Positions 54,806 to 63,299 of a stretch of 64,000 bases of DNA are shown here, in pieces. The notes under the pieces are model-generated. The model saw only the letters and a list, made by a program, of their open reading frames with translations, had not been told where the DNA came from and did not search any database. Position numbers and translations under genes: made by a program. This DNA is from Spongiihabitans sp965206355 (lineage in GTDB: Bacteria > Pseudomonadota > Gammaproteobacteria > Arenicellales > Poriferihabitantaceae), in assembly GCA_965206355.1 (NCBI GenBank), contig OZ242212.1, positions 124,001-188,000 on the forward strand. The letters run 5' to 3'. Within the stretch, counting starts at the first letter, position 1; each line of letters opens with the position of its first letter.

Positions 54806-54981
54806 TTTGCGTTCTCAATAATTTTGATTTCATCAGCGGTGAGGTGGTAGAGCTGATAGACCATCTTATCAATTTCGGTTTCCAGGGCGGTGGTGTCTTT
54901 GCCTTGTTGTTTGGCGGTGAGGATTTGATCGACTATATCCATAAAGGGCTGTTGCGCTGCTTTGGAGATTTTTGGGATGGG
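54802..54981 (-). pseudogene. frameshifted C-terminal tail of the large methyltransferase
   Basis: After the frameshift at the CCC run (54979-54981) the original frame continues as IPKISKAAQQPFMDIVDQIL, TAKQQGKDTTALETEIDKMV and YQLYHLTADEIKIIENAK, then TGA at 54802. This is the typical C-terminal segment of Eco57I-class methyltransferases. A single missing base restores the frame. Without it the protein ends with about 15 wrong residues. Confidence 0.85.
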
Positions 54982-57900
54982 AGTTGTTCTATTTCATAGC
55001 CTTGTACATGGTTATTGGACGAAGTGATTCTAAAATACCAATCCATAAATTTTGAATTGAGCAAGGCTAAGAAGTATCGGTTTTGTGATTGGTCTTTTAA
55101 CAGGATCTTATTGATTGAATTTCCCCACAGCACTTGTTCGTTTTCGTGATTTTTCAGAGCAAAATGTAATCGCCTTACATCGTTTGTTCCTGTAATTTGT
55201 TGAGAAATCAAAAAATGATTATCTTGATTCAGTTGAATTTTGTCGGGTTCAAATCCAGCAACAATATATTCATTTGCCATTTCATAATTTATTTTATAGC
55301 GCTCCACATGTCTGCCACGCATTAACTTAACAGGGGTTGTGGTTTTGGAAAATTGCTTGGCATCGGTAGTTAAATTAAGATCGCCTTGCCGTATTGATTC
55401 AACAAAATTAAAAAGCGATTCAATGATTTTATCATTCGCTATTTTTTGTAAAATGGCAGGACTGCCTTTAGCAATTTTTGGAAAATATAATAGTTTTGAA
55501 TAAAGCGCGTGTAATGCTTGTTTTTCGATGGCTGAAAACGCTAGTTTTTTAATGCTTTCACTGTCGTTATTGATGGATATATTAATGGCGAAATTATCAG
55601 CGGCTTGTTTGACAAATTGATAAATACAAGTACCTTGGGTAACCGAGTCAAATACTTGTCTTTTCTTTGATGGTGCTGTTTTTGGAAATTCGATCAAGTG
55701 TTGTAATTGAGTTTTATCTAGCAGTAATTGTCGCGTTCCAGCGGAAGATAAATCGCCCATTAAACTACTTTGTACAATCATCGTAGCAACGCCGTTATTT
55801 TTACAAAGATTGTAGGATGACTCGACAAATAGTTTATAAAGGTTTTGCTTGCCCTTATCTTTTCCCGCTGAATAGGGAAAATTGGTTTTTGGATAAATGC
55901 TTCTTTTTACCTGGGTATATGGCGGGTTACCAATAACAATATCAAAGCCATTTTTAACGCCAAATTGCCATTCGGGGTTAAACCAGTCGGCCACTGAATT
56001 TTGATTGTATAAATCCCAATGGACGATTTTTTGCATACTCGCTTCTACGCCCGCAGTGATGCCGCTTTGGGTTAATTCTTCCAGCATTGTCTGGCGCAAG
56101 GCTTTGTCCTGTTCTCGATACTTGCGTTTGGTTTTTAGCGTTTTGGCGCTAAAATACAGATGCCTGACTTCGGCTAATTGGTTTTGCAATTTTTCTATTT
56201 TTTCGTCAAATATCCCTCTTTGTTCTGGCATCTCACCCAAAGGTAGCAGACTATTAGCGACAATAAACCGGGTTTCCAGATTGGGCAGGGCTTTGATGCC
56301 GTAATTATCGTTTTTGTCTCGATTTGGGTTTTGCTCAATGGTCAGGCTGATAAAGAATCGCAGTTTGCATATCTGGATGGCGACCGGCTGAATGTCTACG
56401 CCATAGATGCAATTCTCAATTAAATATAATTTGCGCAGGTAGTTATGGTCCAGGTGCTTAAAATCATCAATGATTTGTTGTTTCTTAGCACTAAGTATAT
56501 TCTGTGCCTGTTGTTTGGCTTTGGTGTCGCTGATTTTTTCGCTGGTTTTAAGGTCTTGCTCTATGCTTTTTAAGTCGGGCAGTTCGGCTAGTTTTTGTTG
56601 TTTCCATTGCTCATTATGTGGGTCAAGAATAACTAATAATGCCACCATTCTTTGCAGCAAACCCATGGGGAAGGCACCGGAACCCACCGCCGGGTCGATA
56701 ATTTTTATGCCACTGATGGCTTTAATGAGTTGCGGGACTTCTTCGGGATAGATAAGCACCTCTGCCTGGGCGGGTAGTTCACCGGTCTTATCCGACAGGC
56801 TAATGAGGTCTTGTAATCTTTCTTTATAAAAATCTTTATCGCCGTCGTGGGGAGGCGCTTTTTCCAGCAGGCAGGATTTGATGCTTTCATCCACCATATA
56901 GCTGACAATTTCCCGAGGCGTATAAAAACTGCCGGTGGCTTTGCGGGCTTGTTGCCCTGTTTCCGGGTTATAACTGGCCAGCAGGTTTTCAAACACTTTG
57001 CCCAATAACTCAGGGTCAAGGGCGACCTCTATATCCAAAGGGGTGCTTTCTTCAACGGTGAATTGATACTGTTTGAACAGGTTAATCAATCCATAATTCT
57101 GTTCATCGTCTCTAAAAAATAATTCATTGGGAAACTCCAGTTGGTTATCGGCGCGATCAGAAAAGCCATCCATGCGAATGGCGCTTTTTGTCGGGCGAAG
57201 GGTGCGGTCACGATCATAGTTTTGTTGTTCTTCCTCGCTTGCCTCGCGGTCCAGGCATTCAAACAAGCCGCCATTCAAAAACGGGGTTTGTTCAAATAAG
57301 GCGATAATGTTGTCTTTGCTGGCGTTAGTGAAATAGTCTTGATAGCGATAGACATTGGTAGCAAGGTAGTTGTTCTTGTTGGCTTTGCCGTTTGTGGTTG
57401 TGCGAAAACTACGCTCGATTATCGGGCGGTTGAGGGTGGCGAAAAACAGGTTTTGCAGTATCGCTTTATAAAAACTGCTTGGCTGGTCGTAATTAATCAG
57501 CGTTTTCAGTTTTTCTTGATCAAACAAATCCGCGTTGATCAGATTTTTCTCTTTGATGAACCAGATAAAAAGCAGGCGGGTGAGCAAGCGGATCAGGCTG
57601 GTTTGGGCGTGGTTTTCTGCGTGCTCATCATTGGGGAATACAACCTGTTTTTGTGCTGTTTCATACCATTGATACAGATCGTCGTAAAATTCCTTATTGA
57701 GTGGCTCAACGGCAAAGGCTTGTTTCAGGTCTTCGAGGGTTGATTGTTTATCAATGGTTGCAAACTGTTGCTCTGCGGTTCTGGTTTGGGTGTTTTCGCC
57801 TAAAAGATAGGTGAATCGTTTGCTGGCTGTTTGCTCTTCTTTAACGCCTTCATCGGTCAGTTTCCATTCTATGGCAATAAAACTAAACCGCCATTGCATG

Positions 57901-58190
57901 TTTTGGTCATCAATATAAACGGCCAGGGCGCCGTCTTCGGTTTGAATTTGTTTGGCCACCAGATTGCGCAACTGCACGCGGTTTCTTTGTAATTGGGTGT
58001 TGGGTTTTACATAAATTTCAAAAACAGGAAGCACCTTGTGGTCTTTGGTTGTTATTGTGCCTAGCCGTTCAAAACTTTTGACCTCGGCATTGTCTATGTC
58101 GATGGGCAATAAACTTTTTGAAAAAGTAAATTTGTCCGCCAGAAAGTCAAGATAGGTGTTCTGGTTGTAGGCCTGTTTGAAAAAATCCAT
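54933..58190 (-). CDS. Eco57I-class DNA methyltransferase, 3'-frameshifted
   Basis: The open frame gives 1085 residues; a one-base correction extends it to about 1129 (end 54802). Motif X is ATGSFYTPREIVSYMVDESI near 420, SAM motif I is IIDPAVGSGAFPMG near 503, and catalytic motif IV is DIVIGNPPYTQ near 755, so it should methylate adenine N6. The N-terminal 300 residues are helical (LTRLLFIWFIKEKNLI) without an obvious nuclease core, unlike type IIG fusions. The C-terminal third holds the target-recognition region. It starts one base into the vapC stop (TGATG). With the helicase it probably forms a restriction-type system. Confidence 0.85.
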   Translation of the reverse strand: MDFFKQAYNQNTYLDFLADKFTFSKSLLPIDIDNAEVKSFERLGTITTKDHKVLPVFEIYVKPNTQLQRNRVQLRNLVAKQIQTEDGALAVYIDDQNMQWRFSFIAIEWKLTDEGVKEEQTASKRFTYLLGENTQTRTAEQQFATIDKQSTLEDLKQAFAVEPLNKEFYDDLYQWYETAQKQVVFPNDEHAENHAQTSLIRLLTRLLFIWFIKEKNLINADLFDQEKLKTLINYDQPSSFYKAILQNLFFATLNRPIIERSFRTTTNGKANKNNYLATNVYRYQDYFTNASKDNIIALFEQTPFLNGGLFECLDREASEEEQQNYDRDRTLRPTKSAIRMDGFSDRADNQLEFPNELFFRDDEQNYGLINLFKQYQFTVEESTPLDIEVALDPELLGKVFENLLASYNPETGQQARKATGSFYTPREIVSYMVDESIKSCLLEKAPPHDGDKDFYKERLQDLISLSDKTGELPAQAEVLIYPEEVPQLIKAISGIKIIDPAVGSGAFPMGLLQRMVALLVILDPHNEQWKQQKLAELPDLKSIEQDLKTSEKISDTKAKQQAQNILSAKKQQIIDDFKHLDHNYLRKLYLIENCIYGVDIQPVAIQICKLRFFISLTIEQNPNRDKNDNYGIKALPNLETRFIVANSLLPLGEMPEQRGIFDEKIEKLQNQLAEVRHLYFSAKTLKTKRKYREQDKALRQTMLEELTQSGITAGVEASMQKIVHWDLYNQNSVADWFNPEWQFGVKNGFDIVIGNPPYTQVKRSIYPKTNFPYSAGKDKGKQNLYKLFVESSYNLCKNNGVATMIVQSSLMGDLSSAGTRQLLLDKTQLQHLIEFPKTAPSKKRQVFDSVTQGTCIYQFVKQAADNFAINISINNDSESIKKLAFSAIEKQALHALYSKLLYFPKIAKGSPAILQKIANDKIIESLFNFVESIRQGDLNLTTDAKQFSKTTTPVKLMRGRHVERYKINYEMANEYIVAGFEPDKIQLNQDNHFLISQQITGTNDVRRLHFALKNHENEQVLWGNSINKILLKDQSQNRYFLALLNSKFMDWYFRITSSNNHVQGYEIEQLPSQKSPKQRNSPLWI

Positions 58191-58588
58191 CAGTCGCCTG
58201 TATATTCCTGTTGCAAGGTTGGAATCACCCCTGCCATTCGCACAAAATCTTTATCGTTATGTAGCAGAATCAGATCGTGCTCAATAGCACATTGGGCGAC
58301 CAGGCAAGCAATGGTTGAATGGATGGTAATGCCTTTTTTACGACATTTGCAGTAGATTAGTGCCGCTTCTTCGTAACTTTTTTTATCGTCTTTCAGGTGA
58401 TAAAAAGTTTGCTCAAGTAAAATCTGTTTGAGCTTGTTAAATAATGAAAAATTCTTACAGCCTTGCAGAATCTCAAAATAAATTTCTGGAGTGAGTGTGA
58501 TTTGTTGCGATTCAAACAATTCTTTGATGTTTTTTGTGGAATTGTTATTGAATATATCAATCCAGATTGAGGTGTCGGCTAGATACAT
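58190..58588 (-). CDS. vapC: VapC-like PIN domain toxin with an altered active site
   Basis: The 132-residue PIN protein starts MYLADTSIWIDIF, with the first catalytic Asp at position 5, has TPEIYFEILQG with the conserved Glu, and ends LLHNDKDFVRMAG with the last Asp. The segment that normally reads STIDCLIA is STIACLVA here, so the third acidic metal ligand is Ala (codon GCT instead of GAT). PIN toxins are Mg-dependent RNases, and loss of this residue usually abolishes activity. It overlaps vapB by 10 bp and the methyltransferase by 1 bp. Confidence 0.88.
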   Translation of the reverse strand: MYLADTSIWIDIFNNNSTKNIKELFESQQITLTPEIYFEILQGCKNFSLFNKLKQILLEQTFYHLKDDKKSYEEAALIYCKCRKKGITIHSTIACLVAQCAIEHDLILLHNDKDFVRMAGVIPTLQQEYTGD

Positions 58589-58836
58589 TCGCTGTCGTCC
58601 GGCAAATGCGGATTAACTCGTAAAGCCTTGTAGTCGTATCCTTCAAAAAAAGGACTTTCTCCATCCAGCGAATCCAGCAATTCGTCTAAAGTTGTTTTTT
58701 TTCTGTGGTTTTGCACAAATTCCTTTAGGGCCACATCAATCAACTCCCGTTTGGTTTTTATGTTGCTGAGTTTGAGTGCTTCCTGCACGATATTTTCATC
58801 CAAAACAATATTGGTTCTGTGGGCGGTATTAGGCAT
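58579..58836 (-). CDS. vapB: VapB-like antitoxin
   Basis: The 85-residue protein begins with a ribbon-helix-helix-type segment (HRTNIVLDENIVQEALKLSN, IKTKRELIDVALKEFVQNHR) typical of the VapB/DUF2191 antitoxins and ends in an acidic tail (DGESPFFEGYDY) that should bind VapC. A strong AAGGAG site precedes the ATG. It begins 55 bp after the helicase stop, downstream of an inverted repeat likely to be its own operator. Confidence 0.87.
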   Translation of the reverse strand: MPNTAHRTNIVLDENIVQEALKLSNIKTKRELIDVALKEFVQNHRKKTTLDELLDSLDGESPFFEGYDYKALRVNPHLPDDSECI

Positions 58837-58860
58837 TTTGTGATCTCCTTTTTTAACTTC

Positions 58861-58889
58861 TATGCTACTGACGTGTGTATTGTAGCATA
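58861..58889 (-). promoter_or_regulatory. palindromic operator/promoter of vapBC
   Basis: TATGCTAC (58861-58868) and GTAGCATA (58882-58889) form a perfect 8-bp inverted repeat with a 13-base spacer in the gap between helicase stop and vapB start. On the minus strand a TACAAT -10-like element (58879-58884) overlaps one arm, so binding would block transcription. No good -35 is visible. This is the layout expected for antitoxin autoregulation. Confidence 0.6.
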
Positions 58890-58891
58890 TG

Positions 58892-61800
58892 TTATGTGTA
58901 TGATTGCGAGATCACAACGCTTGGGTTGATATTCTTAGGGCTTTTTTGATTATTCTGGTTGTTTTCATTGTGGCTGTTAAGGTCATATTGCTTGATGATA
59001 TTCAATGCTTTTTCCAGGATGACAACGCGTTTAATGCCTTTGCTGTTTCTATCTAATCTGTTGATATTTTTGGTTAGGCTTTGAAAGCGCTTGTGCTTAA
59101 TCTGTTCGATTGCCAGCTGTATTTTTTCCTGTTCCTCGGCATTGATGTCGGGCAGGTTTTCGAGTGCTTTTAAGGTGCGAATTGCCTTTTTTTCAGCCGG
59201 AGACACGGATTGATTTTGGCTCTGACTGACACTGTTTTGCTCCATTTCATGCTTGAAATTATTTAATGCTGACCGCACTTGTGGGTAATGCTGATCGTGT
59301 AATTCTTGTGCCTGGGTATCGGGGCTGCATTTTAGTAAGGTAGCGGTTTGAATAAAGCTGTAATTATCAATCTCGCCTGCGGATTTTACCCGGTAAAAAC
59401 GGCTACTGCCGTTGTCCTCGGTGCGGGCGAAAACCATAGTGCCGCCCTGATGGGTGGGGTTTTCGACCGCATTCCTGACCTTGCTTGGCAAGGCTTCTAT
59501 GCGTTTATATTCTTCTGGATTATCTTTTCTGAACTGCCGTATTTCCTCCAAGAAAGGGATGGTTTGATTGATCTCTTCTTCGATGTTTTCATCGAATATG
59601 CCGAAGGTATCTACTTCTTCAGCGGTGGAATAAATTTGTGAATCTTCGCCTAGCGCCGAGTGAAATGCTTGTAATTTGATCAGCGCTTTTTTCTCCAGTT
59701 CAATATCGCTATTAACTTGTGCGGTTGGGTAAAAATTATAGACAAAGATATGGCTTGCGGTCTGGCCAATACGGTTGACTCGCCCAATGCGCTGCATGAG
59801 TTTGGTAGCATTCCACGGCGTATCATAATTGATCACCGTATTCGCCTGGTGCAGGTTGACGCCTTCGGCCAGGGCATTGGTGGTCAGGAGAATTTGATAC
59901 GCCTTGCTTTTTATCTGTTTGGTATTGGCATCAAAATTCCGCTCAATGGTTTGCTTGAGTTTTTTCCGTTCTTTGGCATTCACGCTGAGTGTTTTTTCGC
60001 CATAGCCGGTTTGTCCTATTTGCGCTTTCAGGTAATTCATGGTGTCAGTGCTTTCGGTGAAAAACACTATTTTTTGCTCTGGATTGTTTGTTTTATCTAG
60101 AAACTCTGGCAATCGGGCTAAGCATTCATCCAGTTTTGGGTCTGTGGTGATATTGTCCCAATCAGATTTAAGTTTTTTCAACATTTTATAATCGTGTTTG
60201 ACTCCGGCGACAAAGCCCTCCTCAAAATCATCGCAAGAGCAAACAATAATACTGGGATCAGTCAGGCTCTCGTTGGCAAGCCGTTCCATTAACTCCTCTT
60301 CTCTATCGTTCAAAATGTAATCACTTAGGTTGATATTTGGAGCGATGATGATTTTATTGCAGTCAATCATCTTTAGCATAGCCTTCGAGGAATCTATAAA
60401 ACGCCCCAGCGTTTGCTTAAACGCATAAAAACTGCTGTCCATTCTTTTGAGAAGTAGTGTTTTCATAATGGCGACCAGGCGCTCGGCAATAAAATCTGCG
60501 TGCTGATACTGTTTTTTGAATTCTGGTTTCAAATAATGTAAAGCCCGGTAACGGGTATGTAATAAGCCGGTATCATCCTGGTTTTTGTTATCAATTTTTT
60601 GGATGGTGCTGTCGTATAATTTTTCTAATGGTTCTTCTAATTGGTAGTAGATTTTTTTTGGTGGGGTCGTTTCTGGAAATACCACGCCGTGATCAGTCAG
60701 ATCTTTTTTATAGCGCGCATTGGCTAATAAATCGGTGCGGGTTCTGCGCACCATCAGCGGTACAATGACCTTTTCGCGGATTCGCGCATACAGTGCGGCG
60801 GTTTGCTGGCTGGCTTTGTTTTTGTCGGCTAGTTTTAAGATAGCTTTGTATTCTTTGTTCACCTGAGTAAAAAAACCAGCCAGCGGAAAATCAAGACTTG
60901 AGTTATTGCCGTCTTGAAACAATAGAATTTGGTTGTATAAATCATTGGGGCGGTTATTGAGCGGCGTGGCTGAAATCAGCAGCACTTTTTTAGCTTTGTC
61001 TTTTTCTTTATCCTTGTCGTCAGGTGCTGGGGTTTTGCAAATGCGCTGTAATTGATCATATGCCTCTGCGGTATCGTTGCGGAATTTATGCGCCTCATCG
61101 ACAATCACCATATCGTATTTTTCGGCATTTTCGACTTTGTGCAAGCTGCCGTTGGTGACGATATCAAACTTCCCTCTTATCTCAAATGTTCTTAAAGTGT
61201 CATCCCAGTTTTGTTGGAGTGCTGGCGGAATAATCAATAAGATACTCGGGTTGTGATTGCGTCCACCCAAATAGATGAACTGGCGGGCAATCAAAGTGGC
61301 AATGATGGTTTTACCCAGACCCACCACATCGGCCAGAAAAAACCCATTGTGTTTTTTCAGCATTTCCCAGCCTTCATTAACCGCGTCCAGTTGATAGGAC
61401 AGGCGTTTGAAGTCGCCGGGCAAATCTTTAATGGACTCAGGGTCAAATTCAATTTCCGAACCAAAATACTCAATCAAACATTTCAAATACAACTGATAGG
61501 GCGTGATGTTATCCGCCAGATGGGTTTTTTCGAGAGCTTGTGCGGCTTCTGTGGGCAATATGTCCACGCCTTCCTGCCAGAGTTTTTCAAATTCTACGGT
61601 GGCAAATTGAATATCGTCATAATCATTCAGCAACACATTGAATTCATAATTCGGGCTGGCGGTTGTCCCCAAACCGGCATCGATCAGATTGGATGAGCCG
61701 GTGATCACGCTGCCTGCTTTATGGGGGTTAAAATCATCCGGGCGGAAGATATATATTTTGGCGTGAATGCTCCGGCTTGGGTGGGCTTTTAGTTGCACTT

Positions 61801-62164
61801 TTTTTGTTTGCATATCATCAATAAACTGCTTGATGCCCTGCTCGGTTACTTCGTCGTAATGGGCTTTTTTAACATCTTCGACAAACTTGACCTGCCAGTC
61901 TGCAATGGTCTTTTGGGCATCGCCTTTGAATAGCGCGCGCCCTTCAGCCTGCATTTCTCTGCTTATTTCATCCACGTCAATGCCCACCAGAATGCGGATA
62001 TTGGCGACATCTTCCAGCAATGGGCGCAGTTTGAAATAACCCGATGCGCGGAAATAGCCCACCAGCACATCAAAATGATTGATGGTTTTATTGTGGGTAA
62101 AAACACCTTCAAATTTATTGAATAAGGTATTTTCTTGCTGGTTGGTAAAAAATTTAGTATCCAT
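58892..62164 (-). CDS. SNF2-family helicase with N-terminal phospholipase D-like nuclease domain
   Basis: About 1090 residues from ATG 62164. Residues 1-200 form a PLD-type nuclease domain: VGYFRASGYFKLRP, then the HxK motif in SIHAKIYIF (His134, Lys136) and VITGSSNLIDAGL (Ser157, Asn159). A SNF2-like motor follows: GLGKT (282-286), DEAH (356-359), ISATPLNN and the C-terminal ANTVINYDTPWNATKLMQR with QRIGRVNRIGQ. The C-terminus is a charged helical region. Such helicase-nuclease fusions are restriction components. The TTG at 62203 gives a longer frame but is a poor start. It is the first gene of the island operon. Confidence 0.88.
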   Translation of the reverse strand: MDTKFFTNQQENTLFNKFEGVFTHNKTINHFDVLVGYFRASGYFKLRPLLEDVANIRILVGIDVDEISREMQAEGRALFKGDAQKTIADWQVKFVEDVKKAHYDEVTEQGIKQFIDDMQTKKVQLKAHPSRSIHAKIYIFRPDDFNPHKAGSVITGSSNLIDAGLGTTASPNYEFNVLLNDYDDIQFATVEFEKLWQEGVDILPTEAAQALEKTHLADNITPYQLYLKCLIEYFGSEIEFDPESIKDLPGDFKRLSYQLDAVNEGWEMLKKHNGFFLADVVGLGKTIIATLIARQFIYLGGRNHNPSILLIIPPALQQNWDDTLRTFEIRGKFDIVTNGSLHKVENAEKYDMVIVDEAHKFRNDTAEAYDQLQRICKTPAPDDKDKEKDKAKKVLLISATPLNNRPNDLYNQILLFQDGNNSSLDFPLAGFFTQVNKEYKAILKLADKNKASQQTAALYARIREKVIVPLMVRRTRTDLLANARYKKDLTDHGVVFPETTPPKKIYYQLEEPLEKLYDSTIQKIDNKNQDDTGLLHTRYRALHYLKPEFKKQYQHADFIAERLVAIMKTLLLKRMDSSFYAFKQTLGRFIDSSKAMLKMIDCNKIIIAPNINLSDYILNDREEELMERLANESLTDPSIIVCSCDDFEEGFVAGVKHDYKMLKKLKSDWDNITTDPKLDECLARLPEFLDKTNNPEQKIVFFTESTDTMNYLKAQIGQTGYGEKTLSVNAKERKKLKQTIERNFDANTKQIKSKAYQILLTTNALAEGVNLHQANTVINYDTPWNATKLMQRIGRVNRIGQTASHIFVYNFYPTAQVNSDIELEKKALIKLQAFHSALGEDSQIYSTAEEVDTFGIFDENIEEEINQTIPFLEEIRQFRKDNPEEYKRIEALPSKVRNAVENPTHQGGTMVFARTEDNGSSRFYRVKSAGEIDNYSFIQTATLLKCSPDTQAQELHDQHYPQVRSALNNFKHEMEQNSVSQSQNQSVSPAEKKAIRTLKALENLPDINAEEQEKIQLAIEQIKHKRFQSLTKNINRLDRNSKGIKRVVILEKALNIIKQYDLNSHNENNQNNQKSPKNINPSVVISQSYT

Positions 62165-62297
62165 TGGCAGATTGTAGAGATAATGAGGAATATGGGAGAG
62201 CAACAGGAAAACACGCGCACAGAATTATCTGCAACAGGCAACCATACAACAGATACGCTATGGTCGCCCTATCTTACCATCCCGTATCCCTCTCCGA

Positions 62298-63077
62298 TTA
62301 TGATTTTTGTTCACGCTCTATATACGGGCTACTTGCATTGCCACAGGCTGGGCAGTGTGGGTTTTTGGGTAGTTTCATTTTTTGCCATTCCATGCTTCTG
62401 CCATCAAATAGCCATACTGTGCCGTGCAGTTGTCCGTCCTTCAGTAGTATATTTATTGCTTCCATCGCTTGCATGGTGCCGATGATGCCGACCAAAGGGG
62501 CAACCACGCCTTCCCTTGAGCAGGTTGCGCTTTCAATATCCTTGTCTGGATAGAGACACTGATAACACGGGTTTTGGCTGTTTCTGGGGTCGAAGGTGGT
62601 TACTTGCCCCTCCCAGCGAATGGCCGCACCGGATACTAACGGCACTTTGGTTTGCAGTGATACTTCGTTGAGTTCAAAGCGGCTGGGGAAGTTGTCGGTG
62701 CAATCAATGATTAAATCCATGTCCTCGCTGTACTCCAGAAAATCAATATAATCCAGCGAATAATCCAGTGTTTCAACCTCTATTGCAGGGTTGATTGCGC
62801 GTAAAGAATGAGCGGCGGATTGAGCTTTTAATTCGCCTATATCGCACTGGCTATGAATAATCTGTCTTTGTAAATTCGATTCATCAACTTGATCAAAATC
62901 GGCAATCCGCATTCGACCGATACCGGCTGCTGCCAAATACAATGCCACTGGGGAGCCAAGCCCTCCCATGCCAACAATAAAGACGCTTGATTCAGCCAGC
63001 ATTACCTGCCCTTTTTCTCCAATTCGGGGCAATCGGATTTGCCGACTATAACGTCTGTTGAAATTAGATTCGTTCAT
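62298..63077 (-). CDS. MoeB/ThiF-type adenylyltransferase
   Basis: A 259-residue E1-like enzyme: RYSRQIRLPRIGEKGQVML, the ATP loop VFIVGMGGLGSPVALYLAA, DFDQVDESNLQRQIIHS, and the zinc ligands in PCYQCLYPD and HCPACGNAS. These enzymes adenylate the C-terminus of MoaD or ThiS for sulfur transfer into molybdopterin or thiamin. No moaD or thi gene is adjacent, so I leave the choice between MoeB and ThiF open. It is the first housekeeping gene beyond the defense island. Confidence 0.9.
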   Translation of the reverse strand: MNESNFNRRYSRQIRLPRIGEKGQVMLAESSVFIVGMGGLGSPVALYLAAAGIGRMRIADFDQVDESNLQRQIIHSQCDIGELKAQSAAHSLRAINPAIEVETLDYSLDYIDFLEYSEDMDLIIDCTDNFPSRFELNEVSLQTKVPLVSGAAIRWEGQVTTFDPRNSQNPCYQCLYPDKDIESATCSREGVVAPLVGIIGTMQAMEAINILLKDGQLHGTVWLFDGRSMEWQKMKLPKNPHCPACGNASSPYIEREQKS

Positions 63078-63299
63078 GGGTCTTGTATTCTAAACCATAA
63101 CTTAGGGGCAATGACTGTTTGTGCCTAACCCTGTTTTTTTACTCTAGGTATGATTATTCGCACCTACGATCCGCGTAATTGATACAATTCCAAGTACCAA
63201 ATTCGTAATTCGTCATTCAAACCTTCCACCTTCGTTGTTGGCGTAAATTCAAATAATCTCTAAAATCAACAAACTATTAGCACATAGAAAAATTATTGA

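Noticed and set aside
54802..58190. BREX PglX methyltransferase
   Set aside because: General domain layout is similar, but none of the BREX genes (brxA, brxB, brxC, pglZ, brxL) is present and the partner is a PLD-SNF2 helicase.
61253..61696. A 147-codon plus-strand frame inside the helicase gene
   Set aside because: It is antisense to the conserved SNF2 and PLD segments, whose motifs fix the coding strand.
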